In this document: positions 1 through 6,984 of the stretch, one piece after another | Layout: every line of letters begins with the position of its first letter | Numbering within the stretch: position 1 is the first letter of the stretch | Notes under the pieces: generated by a model | Seen by the model: the letters and a program-made list of their open reading frames with translations, nothing else | Databases searched by the model: none | What the model was told of the DNA's origin: nothing | Translations under genes and position numbers: made by a program | Source: CAZFVY01 sp964522665 | GTDB lineage: Bacteria > Verrucomicrobiota > Verrucomicrobiia > Limisphaerales > CAZFVY01 | Direction of reading: 5' to 3' | DNA length: 13,409 nucleotides | NCBI GenBank assembly: GCA_964522665.1 | Contig: CAZFVY010000144.1 | Span: 1-13,409 of the forward strand

Positions 1-529
1 ATAGTTGAGACCATCCTCCATCGACCGGAATCTCGGCGCCGGTCGTGAAGGTCGCATCGAACGCGAGGAAGAGGACGGCCTTGGCGATTTCCTCCGACGT
101 CCCCCAGCGCCTCATCGGAACCATCCCGGTCATCTTCTCCCTAATCTGGGCGGCCCCGCCTTTGCCGGTAAACACTTTATCGACGATCGGCGTGTCGATG
201 GGGCCGGGCGTCACCGCGTTGACGCGAATCTCGCGAGGAAGCAACTCGGCGGCGAGCGTCCGAGCGAAGGATCGCACCGAGGCTTTAGCCGCTCCGTATG
301 CGGCATTGCCGGGCAACGACCGCGCGTCGCTCGAAACCACGATAGCGTCCTTTCCAAGCTCTTTCTGTGCCGAATTCGGACCGGCTTGCGAGCGACCCGT
401 TACCAGAACACGCGCACCGCCATCGAGGAGCATTTTCGCCGTCGCAAGCCCGATGGCGCTGGTGCCGCCGATGATAACGGCAACCTTGCCACGAAACTTC
501 CCGTCACTGATTCCCGTTAATTTTTGCAT
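1..529 (-). CDS. SDR family oxidoreductase, internally deleted, C-terminus beyond window
   Basis: The gene starts at the ATG at 529, after a good GGAGA ribosome site, and reads without a stop for 176 codons to the window edge. It resembles NAD(P)-dependent short-chain dehydrogenases of about 245 residues. The N-terminal Rossmann strand is present (residues 15-30), but the usual TGxxxGIG motif reads IGGTSAIG, so the Thr and one Gly are changed. After residue 72 (near base 314) the protein jumps directly to the active-site helix, with Y78-G-A-A-K82 as the YxxxK pair. The NNAG strand, the helix after it and the catalytic Ser strand are missing, about 75 residues. The C-terminal RVNAVTPGPIDTP and GAEIPVDGGW blocks are normal and the frame is kept. 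Family placement is firm. Loss of oxidoreductase activity is inferred. An assembly collapse is the other explanation. It is divergent from the ArsR regulator at 657. Confidence 0.85.
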   Translation of the reverse strand, partial: MQKLTGISDGKFRGKVAVIIGGTSAIGLATAKMLLDGGARVLVTGRSQAGPNSAQKELGKDAIVVSSDARSLPGNAAYGAAKASVRSFARTLAAELLPREIRVNAVTPGPIDTPIVDKVFTGKGGAAQIREKMTGMVPMRRWGTSEEIAKAVLFLAFDATFTTGAEIPVDGGWSQL

Positions 530-599
530 AATTTTCTCCACGTCTAAACTCGTTGTGTTTCTGAATAATCGAACTATTTTGATTGGCCACGAGGTTCAG

Positions 600-612
600 T
601 AGTTCCGAACTA
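600..612. promoter_or_regulatory. palindrome in the SDR/ArsR divergent promoter region
   Basis: TAGTTC-C-GAACTA is a perfect inverted repeat with a one-base centre. The half-site CGAACTAT occurs here (606-613) and again at 570-577. Its place between two divergent genes suggests a binding site for a transcription factor, possibly the neighbouring ArsR protein. Binding is inferred. Confidence 0.4.
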
Positions 613-629
613 TGGAACAAGTGGACAAC

Positions 630-648
630 CATGTCAAGCTGTGACATG
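630..648. promoter_or_regulatory. inverted repeat just upstream of arsR-type gene
   Basis: CATGTCA and TGACATG are perfect 7-bp arms separated by five bases. They end nine bases before the regulator's start codon, where an autoregulatory operator would be expected. The stretch 649-656 contains no Shine-Dalgarno sequence. Confidence 0.45.
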
Positions 649-656
649 TTTTATTT

Positions 657-998
657 ATGCGGCCACTTTATCATCCATCTCTTGAAGACATTACCGTGCA
701 GGGCCTTTTGTATGCCATGTCCGACCCCGTCCGGGTTCGAATCTGCGCAGAACTGGCACAGGCTGAGGGCGCGATGAACTGCGCCGCCTTTTTGCCCAAT
801 GGCAAAACGAAAATTCCCAAGTCCACCATGTCGCAACATTTCAAGATTCTCCGGGAAGCGGGCCTGATTCGCAGCGAACGTAAAGGTGTTGAACTGAAGA
901 ACTCGTCGCGCTGCCCTGAGTTGAAGAAAAAGTATGGACCAATGCTTACGGAGATTCTTCAGGCTTACGCAAACGAGGCCAAAGAATCTAAACGCTAG
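657..998 (+). CDS. ArsR/SmtB-type winged-helix transcriptional regulator
   Basis: This 113-residue protein has the ordinary ArsR-family size. The N-terminus, with HPSLEDITVQGLLYAMSDPVRVRI, matches the opening helices of this family and supports the ATG at 657. The recognition helix is about residues 54-70 (PKSTMSQHFKILREAGLI), followed by the beta wing at 71-80. No CxC metal-binding pair is visible; Cys30, Cys42 and Cys86 are isolated, so a metal sensor is unlikely. It is the only plus-strand gene here and is divergent from the truncated SDR, which it may control through the palindromes at 600-648. Its TAG stop lies inside the left terminal repeat of the element at 995-1283. No ribosome site is seen upstream. 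Confidence 0.9.
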   Translation: MRPLYHPSLEDITVQGLLYAMSDPVRVRICAELAQAEGAMNCAAFLPNGKTKIPKSTMSQHFKILREAGLIRSERKGVELKNSSRCPELKKKYGPMLTEILQAYANEAKESKR

Positions 999-1017
999 CC
1001 TGGATTTCTCACCAATA
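995..1017 (+). repeat. left terminal inverted repeat
   Basis: Begins CTAGCCTGGATTTCTC and ends ACCAATA. It overlaps the last codon and the stop codon of the ArsR gene. Confidence 0.75.
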
Positions 1018-1260
1018 CAACGGCACGGTAGATGCTAAGTATCTGGTGTGAAACACGATACAATCGACACACCCCGCGCCGTTGCGACGACAATCGCGAG
1101 CGGTTCGGCCTGCTCTCGCGCGACCACACGCGCGGCGATTTTCCCGCCAAAACCGAAAAACAACTGAGGATCTCCCCCACTGGCCGCCACACGGCCTCCT
1201 TTTCAGCGCCCACCGGTCAAAATCACCCGCAGAACCCAGCCGCGTACGCGCGCCGAGATT

Positions 1261-1283
1261 TATTGGTGAGACATCCAGGCTAG
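1261..1283 (-). repeat. right terminal inverted repeat
   Basis: Begins TATTGGTGAGACATCC and ends AGGCTAG. It is the reverse complement of the left repeat except at one base. Confidence 0.75.
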
Positions 1284-1387
1284 AGTTGCCCCGCCAGCGC
1301 GGCTGGCGCTCGAATCGTTCACGGCGAAACTCGCGTCATCCCTTCCTTCCCTAACCCAATTTGGGCGATGCGATTTTTCCTGCCATA
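1284..1387. other. intergenic stretch between element and SRPBCC gene
   Basis: No gene is seen. The only structure is a short hairpin at 1293-1307 (GCCAGC, three-base loop, GCTGGC) with no T-tract. With the element, this makes a 389-bp gap without coding sequence. Confidence 0.5.
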
Positions 1388-2338
1388 TCACCGCGTCGCC
1401 ACGTATTCCTCCAACTTATCGAGTGATCCAGTCCAGCCCTGACTCATGCCAGTCTTCGCCCTGGTGAAGGTTTCGAGTTCCTCGGGCGTGGTTGCTCCAT
1501 AAGGCTCCCAAGTAATCGTCACCCGGGTTCGGTCAGAGCCTTCGGCGGCAAGCTTCACGGTGGTGAGCATCGTTTCCGGCCAAGTGGGCGACATGGGATG
1601 GCGGGTAACCTTCTCGTTTTCGTCGCAGAACTGCTGCTTGTAAACGACGGAGTCGGGTTTTTCGATCATTAGGTATTCGGCTCTGCCGTACATCTTCCCG
1701 AGGGCGCCCTCCATCACGTAGAAGCTGCTGCCACCAGGACGGATGTCGGCCCGGATGAATTCCATCTTAAATCCAGTCGGAGGCAGCCACCGTGATAAAT
1801 GGTGAGGATCGGTCCAAACATTGAACATCAAGTCGAGCGGCACATCGAAACTTCGGTTGATGACGAACTTCTCCTTGCCGGACGATTTCTTTTCCAGGTA
1901 TTCCGCGAGCCGATCCCAGGTCGAGTCGCCGCCCGCCTTCTTGATGAACTTTCGCGTTTCCTCGGCGGCCTCGGGCGTTGGCAGGGTCATCGTCATGTCC
2001 AACTTGGTTTTGCCGTTTACGGGCGTAAAAAAGACGGTCACGCGGAAGAGCGGAGGTCGATCGTCATTGCCACCGTGGTCGTAAACCAGTTTGGCGCATT
2101 TCTCGACTTCAAAATAGAGGGTATTATTGGGGTAATCGACGCCGTCGGGGCCGTGCATGGTATAGCGCCAATGCCCGCCCGGCCTGAGATCCTTGCTGTG
2201 CGTGGTGAGGGTAAATCCACGCGGTCCCCACCATTGCGCGACCTGCTCAGGATCCGTCCAGGCATCCCAGACGAGTTGGACCGGGGCATCGTAAATACGT
2301 ATGATTCTGATTTCTTTGGAGTTGGTTTTGGTGGTCAT
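1388..2338 (-). CDS. tandem-domain AHSA1/SRPBCC family protein
   Basis: This 316-residue protein has two AHSA1-type START-like (SRPBCC) domains, at about residues 8-152 and 155-316. Each opens with the same signature: VWDAWTDPEQVAQWWGPRGF at 23-42 and MFNVWTDPHHLSRWLPPTGF at 171-190. Single-domain relatives are about 140-160 residues, so this is a duplication or fusion. These folds hold hydrophobic ligands in a cavity; no ligand can be read from the sequence. The ATG at 2338 is chosen because AGGA lies eight bases upstream and the domain begins there; the open frame further upstream overlaps the regulator in another frame. It follows the ArsR gene by 17 bases in one operon, a pairing common for AHSA1 proteins. 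The protein is probably cytoplasmic, with no signal peptide. Confidence 0.9.
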   Translation of the reverse strand: MTTKTNSKEIRIIRIYDAPVQLVWDAWTDPEQVAQWWGPRGFTLTTHSKDLRPGGHWRYTMHGPDGVDYPNNTLYFEVEKCAKLVYDHGGNDDRPPLFRVTVFFTPVNGKTKLDMTMTLPTPEAAEETRKFIKKAGGDSTWDRLAEYLEKKSSGKEKFVINRSFDVPLDLMFNVWTDPHHLSRWLPPTGFKMEFIRADIRPGGSSFYVMEGALGKMYGRAEYLMIEKPDSVVYKQQFCDENEKVTRHPMSPTWPETMLTTVKLAAEGSDRTRVTITWEPYGATTPEELETFTRAKTGMSQGWTGSLDKLEEYVATR

Positions 2339-2355
2339 ATTTTTCCTACTTGTTT

Positions 2356-2733
2356 TTATTTGTCGCGTAATTGGTGGCTGGTTGGCGCCTTCTTTTGGAC
2401 CGCCTTGTTTTTCTTTTGCAGGTCGGCCAGATAGTCGTCCAGACGATCCAAGCGTTCCTCCCAATGGCGCCGATACTCCTCGATCCACGCGGCGGCGCCT
2501 TCAAGCGGTTTCGCCTCGAGCCGGCAGGGCCGCCATTGCGCGCGACGGCTGCGGCTGATGAGTCCAACACGCTGGAGAACCTTCAGATGCCTGGTAATCG
2601 CCGGACCGCTAATTTTGAAGGGACGGGCGAGTTCGCCCACGGATAGCTCACCCTGCGCGAGTCGGGCGAGAATCGCGCGACGGGTCGGATCGGCCAGGGC
2701 GGCGAAGGTGTCACTGAGGCAGTCCGTGGTCAT
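2356..2733 (-). CDS. ArsR-family transcriptional regulator of the SRPBCC operon
   Basis: This 125-residue winged-helix protein opens with TFAALADPTRRAILARLAQGELSVGELA (residues 9-36), typical of ArsR regulators paired with AHSA1 proteins. The recognition helix is about residues 41-57 (ISGPAITRHLKVLQRVGL), followed by the wing. The C-terminal part contains a charged helix with WIEEYRRHWEERLDRLDDYL and then a Lys-rich tail (107-116). No metal-binding cysteine pair is present. It is the first gene of a two-gene operon with the downstream SRPBCC gene. A perfect palindrome lies eight bases before its start, so autorepression is likely. Ligand sensing may involve the partner SRPBCC protein, but this is inference. 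Confidence 0.92.
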   Translation of the reverse strand: MTTDCLSDTFAALADPTRRAILARLAQGELSVGELARPFKISGPAITRHLKVLQRVGLISRSRRAQWRPCRLEAKPLEGAAAWIEEYRRHWEERLDRLDDYLADLQKKNKAVQKKAPTSHQLRDK

Positions 2734-2740
2734 TTGTATT

Positions 2741-2754
2741 TAACCATTTGGTTA
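2741..2754. promoter_or_regulatory. candidate ArsR operator
   Basis: TAACCATTTGGTTA is a perfect 14-bp palindrome between the predicted transcription start and the ArsR start codon. Repressor bound here would block the operon. Confidence 0.55.
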
Positions 2755-2757
2755 TTT

Positions 2758-2778
2758 AACGCATACGCTATATGCGTT
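2758..2778. promoter_or_regulatory. second inverted repeat overlapping the -10 region
   Basis: AACGCATA and TATGCGTT are perfect 8-bp arms around a five-base spacer. The repeat covers the predicted -10 box of the ArsR-SRPBCC operon and differs in sequence from the palindrome at 2741-2754, so a second regulator is possible. Confidence 0.45.
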
Positions 2779-2794
2779 CGAGCGCCCTCGTCAA
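2767..2794 (-). promoter_or_regulatory. sigma70-type promoter of the ArsR-SRPBCC operon
   Basis: On the minus strand TTGACG (2794-2789) is followed after 16 bases by TATAGC (2772-2767). The predicted start near 2760 lies about 27 bases before the ArsR ATG. The -35 box matches the consensus at five of six bases, the -10 box at four. Confidence 0.5.
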
Positions 2795-3080
2795 ACAAAA
2801 AGATATACCTTAATATCCGACCGAGGAAAATGGGCTGAACGACGCGCGGCCAAATGTGGCTGCCGATTCAAAACCTCGGGGCTGGGATCAAACCATCCGA
2901 TCCGAAGCTGGCCCCTCGAAGTGACAGCGTTTGAGGCGTCCGGCCGCCGCGGGTGGTGCGTCTACGCTCGTGGACAAAGCGACGTCTGGCTCCGCTACTG
3001 CCTCCCCCGGATTGACTGCCGATGTGTCCATCAAGCGTCCGATCACATGGCAATTTGGACACTCTGCCTCGTGAATCCCG
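2795..3080. other. intergenic stretch downstream of astacin gene
   Basis: No convincing gene is seen. A nested weak fold lies at 2878-2915: GGGGC pairs with GCCCC, and inside it GGATC pairs with GATCC. CCGAGG (2821-2826) pairs with CCTCGG (2874-2879). None has a T-tract. It could be a 3' untranslated region of the protease gene on the minus strand. Confidence 0.4.
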
Positions 3081-3860
3081 CTATTTTCGTGAACCCTTTG
3101 CCCCGTACACCAAACGGACTTTCTCCGCGTCACCTTCGCTGATTTTATTATCCGTCCATTGACCGATCACGCCGTCGAATTTGTCGCCCACCGGATCGAT
3201 CACCGCGCACGGGCTGGTTCCGACTCCATCTTTGCATTCGGACTCGCACTTGGACGCCCAACAGGTCCGATAGTGCATAATCGACCGGTAGTCGTAGGCC
3301 GCGACGTTGACGATCCAATTGGTTTTCGGCACCCAATCGTAATCGAATTCGCGTCCCGGCTTAATGTTTTCGTAGTGGATCGCCACGTAGTGATCGCGGT
3401 CCCAACGCTGGTGTTCGTGAAAGAAGCCCAGCGCATGGCCAAGTTCGTGCGCGGGCATCCACGGGCCTTGCCGCCACCAGAAAGCCGTGATGTTCACCTC
3501 CACCCGCTGGCCTTTGCGGAAGCCGTTAAACGTCGTGTTATTGCCGGCGTCCGTCTTGCCGGTGAAAAAGATGTATTCCGTTTCGGTGGTGCGCGGGATA
3601 AATGAAATATTTGCGCCCGTATCCATCCAAAGCTGCATCGCCTGCCTCGCGTTCTCCGCCTGCTCCTGACCCAGCTTCGAAACATCGAAGGGAATAATGC
3701 CGTTCGGCCACGGCAAAGGCTTTTCGGTCTTGGCGTCCACGTGCGCCGGATCGGAAGTCCATTCCGGCGGTTGAGCAATGCCAACGTCGAGCATTACGCA
3801 GAGAGCAAACACTCCCGGCAAAAGACGAGCGCCGAGGCGCCTCAATAATGAGAGTTCCAT
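3081..3860 (-). CDS. secreted astacin-type (M12A) zinc metalloprotease
   Basis: This 259-residue protein is an endopeptidase of the astacin family. The zinc site is complete: H138-E-L-G-H142-x5-H148-E149, within HELGHALGFFHEHQRWDRD. The Met-turn S193-I-M195-H-Y197 supplies the conserved Met and the metal-binding Tyr. Residues 5-29 form a signal peptide with a hydrophobic core, cleaved perhaps near A29-Q30. Only about 17 residues separate it from the first catalytic strand (PWPNGIIPFDV, 51-60), so there is almost no inhibitory propeptide. Four cysteines (200, 205, 209, 218) cluster in a loop just after the Met-turn, unlike the two-disulfide pattern of animal astacins. The catalytic domain fills the rest, with no C-terminal add-on. 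It appears to be a single-gene unit. The start is the first ATG; no clear ribosome site is seen. Confidence 0.93.
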   Translation of the reverse strand: MELSLLRRLGARLLPGVFALCVMLDVGIAQPPEWTSDPAHVDAKTEKPLPWPNGIIPFDVSKLGQEQAENARQAMQLWMDTGANISFIPRTTETEYIFFTGKTDAGNNTTFNGFRKGQRVEVNITAFWWRQGPWMPAHELGHALGFFHEHQRWDRDHYVAIHYENIKPGREFDYDWVPKTNWIVNVAAYDYRSIMHYRTCWASKCESECKDGVGTSPCAVIDPVGDKFDGVIGQWTDNKISEGDAEKVRLVYGAKGSRK

Positions 3861-4013
3861 ACGCGAGCCGATGATTCAATTTCCCGGTGGCCCGCACAAT
3901 GGCAAATTGGTAGAGACCGGCGCCGGGAATTACGACAAGGCCACGTTCGCTTTTCCGGACCGAGGCCGACGATCGTAATCTGAGCGGAGCGTCGGAAAAG
4001 TATCAGAATTGGC

Positions 4014-4520
4014 CTACCCGGAGTTCCAGCCGATCCAATCGGATTTCAATTGTTGGAGGTCGTGCTCTATCATCTCGTCCGAAATTCCTAGAATCTTCCC
4101 AAGGGCTTTGCAACCAACCGAGGCCGGTAGATCAGCAGTCTGAAAGCACTTTTGAATTTCAATAAGCTCGGCAATCATGAGCTCGCGTCCGGCAGAAGTC
4201 ATGGCGTCGTCCGCGTGCGCCTTGAAAAAACGATGCACTAGAAAATTGCGGCGGCCCAACGCAAAACCGAGCAACTCTTCCGCGTCGGCGCCGAATGTAA
4301 CAAGTTTGCGAGCATCAGCAAGCAACCGACCCAGCGTCTGCTTCTCGAGTTCCCGATCGAGCGCCTCAAGCTCCTCAAGCGTGAGCGAATTACCTGAGAC
4401 CCGCGCACAAAGATAGAGGAGATTCTCAAGCGACTTTTCAAAGCACTGCGCCCAATATAGCGCGAGCCCGGCATGGGCATAAAGTTCTTTGCCCTGTTCG
4501 TTAGCTTTTTCATCAGCCAT
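4014..4520 (-). CDS. small helical protein with HEPN-like R-N-x3-H motif, unknown function
   Basis: From the ATG at 4520 the product has 168 residues, almost all predictable as helix, with no signal peptide or membrane segment. Counting from that start, R91-N92-F-L-V-H96 fits the Rx4-6H active-site pattern of HEPN-domain ribonucleases. The flanking helices (LALYWAQCFEKSLENLLYL before, ELMIAELIEIQKCF after) fit a four-helix HEPN bundle. This is pattern similarity, not a confirmed family call. No nucleotidyltransferase or antitoxin partner lies beside it. An in-frame ATG at 4556 would add 12 residues, but it falls inside a promoter-like -35 box, so 4520 is preferred. The promoter then leaves a leader of only a few bases. 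Confidence 0.7.
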   Translation of the reverse strand: MADEKANEQGKELYAHAGLALYWAQCFEKSLENLLYLCARVSGNSLTLEELEALDRELEKQTLGRLLADARKLVTFGADAEELLGFALGRRNFLVHRFFKAHADDAMTSAGRELMIAELIEIQKCFQTADLPASVGCKALGKILGISDEMIEHDLQQLKSDWIGWNSG

Positions 4521-4531
4521 AAACGCTCGGG

Positions 4532-4560
4532 ATCCTACCAGTGTACCAAATCCCATTCAA
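4532..4560 (-). promoter_or_regulatory. sigma70-type promoter of the HEPN-like gene
   Basis: On the minus strand TTGAAT (4560-4555), 17 bases, then TAGGAT (4537-4532). Transcription would begin about five bases before the ATG at 4520, giving a leaderless or nearly leaderless message. Confidence 0.4.
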
Positions 4561-4710
4561 CGACGGCAACTAAGGATTCTCCACGGATTTACGCGAAAGC
4601 AACAAAACCTCCGATGGGCTTCCCGGCGACCGGACCTCAGTAACTCCTTCCGCAATGTTTAAGACCTCGAACCACTCGACGACCGGAATCGTTTCCCGGC
4701 GGACCCGCCG

Positions 4711-6888
4711 TCAAGGCGCCGCCAGAACCACTTCCACGTGGCGCACGGCGAAAGAATCGTTGCCGGAGAAAACCAGTTGCAGCGAGCGACCGTCGGGTGA
4801 CATCCACTTAGCGGGGAACGACGCGGAATCGCCGGGGCCGATTTCCCATTCGTCGGCGTCGTAGGCCAAAGCCCACGGCCCCCACGGGGCCGGGGCTTCG
4901 TAGATGCAAAGGCCGCCGTGGAAACGGACGTCGATTTGGCCCGCTTCATTGCGCGAGCGGGCGTTCGGTTTAGCCTGCACGAGCAGGAAACGTTTCAGCC
5001 CGGGATCGAAAGTGACATTCGGCCGGTAGCAAAGTCCGGGGCGTTCAAGGACCGGACCGCGCGCTTCGATGTCGGTGACCCAAGTCGGGGCGCCGCCGGG
5101 CACGGAGGGGGATCGGAAGAACTCGTACGCGGAACGCTCGCGGAGGCGCTCGATGGGCGCTCGCGCGAGATTGAAACGGTCTCTGGGAGTATAGGCGTCG
5201 TTGGCGTCGGGCGAGAGAATGTAAACGAAGCCATCCTCGTTACCCGCGTAGTCGCGGCCGTAGTTGACGAAGGTCGGGCAGCCGAAGCCGTTTGTGAATT
5301 TCCAATCGGCCCAAGTCCAATTGGCGCCGTGGTCGGCGCTCCAGGCGAGTTGTGCATTGCCGGTATTGCGCGCCCAGAGATAAAGCACGCCTTTGACACA
5401 AAGCATTCCGCTCGCCTTGCGCGCCCGCTTGCCGCCGCCGCGGGCTTCGACGGACGGGGCGCGGATATTCTCGCCGCGAAAATCCTCCGCCGTCCCAACG
5501 ATGCGGGCCAGCCCGAGGCTCAGCTTCTCCGGCGTGAACGGCTCGAAACCATTGCCGTCCCCATAGGCGCCGTACAGCGCGCCATCGTCGGCCCAGGTCA
5601 ACGGCCAGTTGTCACTGCCGTCGGCGGCGCGGCGCACCGTCCCAGGCGGCGACCAGCGGATTTCCCGAATGAATGAACTCCGCGGCGGTAGTTTGACGGC
5701 GGGCGAGTTCGTGACGGACGCGTTCGTGATGGCTTCGATGAGCGGCTCGAACAGGATTCGCGCCCGGTAGTCATGATACTTCGTGAACACATCGTCGTCC
5801 TTGACCGGCGGTTCGTCCGGCCCCGGCGTCAACATCTGGCCGTTGCGGACCATGATGAGATTCAGGCTCGGCACGACGAACAAGAGTTGATCGCCCGCTC
5901 CGGCGCCCCAGACGGCGTCCTTGGGCAGCTTCGGATAGCGCCCGCCGCCGTTGCTCCACCACCCCATCCCACAGTTCCCCGGCAGCCCAGAATCGCCCGC
6001 GACCATTCGCACGGCTGCCTGGCTCAAGAGTTGCCGGCCTTCCCAATTCCCCTCATGCAGAACCAGCCGCCCAATCCGCGCCGCCGCTCGCGGCGTGTAC
6101 GCGGCCCCGCCCCAGGCGCCGACCAACGGCAGTCCCTCGACCTCGAACGTTTGGCCGTAACCCGCGGACCAATCCGTGTCCGCCACGCCGATGGGCCGCA
6201 TGACCCGCTCGCGCAACAGCGCGCGAATGTCCTTTTGTTCGCCGTCCCGTATGGCGGCCGTCACGCAATAGACCAGCATGGCGATGCCGGGGTTGCTGTA
6301 TTCGAGTTTCTCGCCGGGACCAAAAATCGTTGGCGTCACGTCGCGCGCGAGCGTAAACGGATCTCGCGGCGGCGGGAGACGCTTCCAAAACTCACCCAGC
6401 CAACCGGGTTGTTCCTCATTCCTGACGTTATCGGTGGTGGAATCGGCCAATCCCGACGTATGCGAGCCTAAATGGCGGATCGTGATCTTTGATTTGCGCG
6501 GATCATTCTGCCATTGCGGCACGAACTTCGCGGCCGGGTCGTCGAGGGATATCTTGTGGTCCGTGATCGCGACCGCCAACGACATCCCACCGACCAGCGC
6601 CTTCGCAAGCGACGCGGTCCCTTGTTTGTTCGTCGTCGCGACCCCGGGCGCGTACCACTCGTAAACAATCTGGTCGTTGCGCACGACGAGGAACGCTCGA
6701 GTCTTTTTCGCCGCCAGACGGTCCTTGAGCGCATCAAGCCGCGCCGAGGACATCCCTTGGCCCTCCGGCGTGGCCACCGGCCAATCCGGCCCCGGCCAAT
6801 TGGCGCCGTCAGTCCGCAGGGCCAGCGTGAGCAACAGCACGATCGCGACCCTTGGCGCGTAACGGGGCGCCGTCGGTGGTTTGGTCAT
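4711..6888 (-). CDS. secreted serine hydrolase (beta-lactamase fold) fused to a DUF4185-like domain
   Basis: The product has 725 residues from the ATG at 6888; an upstream TTG at 6924 would add 12 and is less likely. A signal peptide or membrane anchor covers about residues 10-28. Residues 35-390 form a class C beta-lactamase/esterase-type domain, with nucleophile S93-L-A-K96 (SxxK), Y197-S-N199 (YxN), and WGAGAG near 327-332 in place of the third motif. Residues 405-725 resemble DUF4185, a beta-propeller-like domain related to glycoside hydrolase folds, with DDGALYGAYGDGNGF and repeated aromatic strands such as LYLWARNTGNAQLAWSADHG. The first domain probably cleaves an ester or amide; the second may bind or cleave a glycan. 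Substrate is unknown. Export to periplasm or surface is inferred. It stands alone, with no partner gene. Confidence 0.88.
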   Translation of the reverse strand: MTKPPTAPRYAPRVAIVLLLTLALRTDGANWPGPDWPVATPEGQGMSSARLDALKDRLAAKKTRAFLVVRNDQIVYEWYAPGVATTNKQGTASLAKALVGGMSLAVAITDHKISLDDPAAKFVPQWQNDPRKSKITIRHLGSHTSGLADSTTDNVRNEEQPGWLGEFWKRLPPPRDPFTLARDVTPTIFGPGEKLEYSNPGIAMLVYCVTAAIRDGEQKDIRALLRERVMRPIGVADTDWSAGYGQTFEVEGLPLVGAWGGAAYTPRAAARIGRLVLHEGNWEGRQLLSQAAVRMVAGDSGLPGNCGMGWWSNGGGRYPKLPKDAVWGAGAGDQLLFVVPSLNLIMVRNGQMLTPGPDEPPVKDDDVFTKYHDYRARILFEPLIEAITNASVTNSPAVKLPPRSSFIREIRWSPPGTVRRAADGSDNWPLTWADDGALYGAYGDGNGFEPFTPEKLSLGLARIVGTAEDFRGENIRAPSVEARGGGKRARKASGMLCVKGVLYLWARNTGNAQLAWSADHGANWTWADWKFTNGFGCPTFVNYGRDYAGNEDGFVYILSPDANDAYTPRDRFNLARAPIERLRERSAYEFFRSPSVPGGAPTWVTDIEARGPVLERPGLCYRPNVTFDPGLKRFLLVQAKPNARSRNEAGQIDVRFHGGLCIYEAPAPWGPWALAYDADEWEIGPGDSASFPAKWMSPDGRSLQLVFSGNDSFAVRHVEVVLAAP

Positions 6889-6984
6889 CGGTTTGAGTGA
6901 AAGGAACTTCGATTCGGCTGTCAATCTTCACGAGGTAACCCACCCCCGAGGTTGCTTCGAATCGACGGACAGAGAGAAGGGTAA

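Larger units (their letters stand above)
995..1283. mobile_element. MITE-like non-autonomous element with 23-bp terminal inverted repeats
   Basis: The ends at 995-1017 and 1261-1283 are inverted copies matching at 22 of 23 bases; the single difference is T at 1006 against the complement of C at 1272. The interior of about 243 bp holds no credible gene and no transposase. The outermost bases are CTAG on both sides. The target duplication could therefore be CTAG with an element starting CCTGG, or TA with an element starting GCCTGG. The element would be mobilised in trans by a transposase elsewhere in the genome. The insertion lies exactly at the ArsR stop codon, and a CTAG duplication would regenerate that stop. 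The element family is not assigned. Confidence 0.7.

Noticed and set aside
1..529. Frameshift as the cause of the abnormal SDR
   Set aside because: The same frame gives good family sequence on both sides of the gap, so an in-frame deletion fits better.
995..1354. Several short frames inside and beside the inverted-repeat element
   Set aside because: They are low-complexity Arg-rich translations of GC-rich DNA with no transposase features.
2888..3133. Minus-strand 81-codon frame with a CPNC motif
   Set aside because: It overlaps the end of the astacin gene in another frame, has no ribosome site, and its composition does not look like a real protein.
3778..3978. Plus-strand frame beginning inside the astacin gene and ending in the intergenic region
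   Set aside because: Most of it is antisense to the signal peptide region, and it has no family features or ribosome site.
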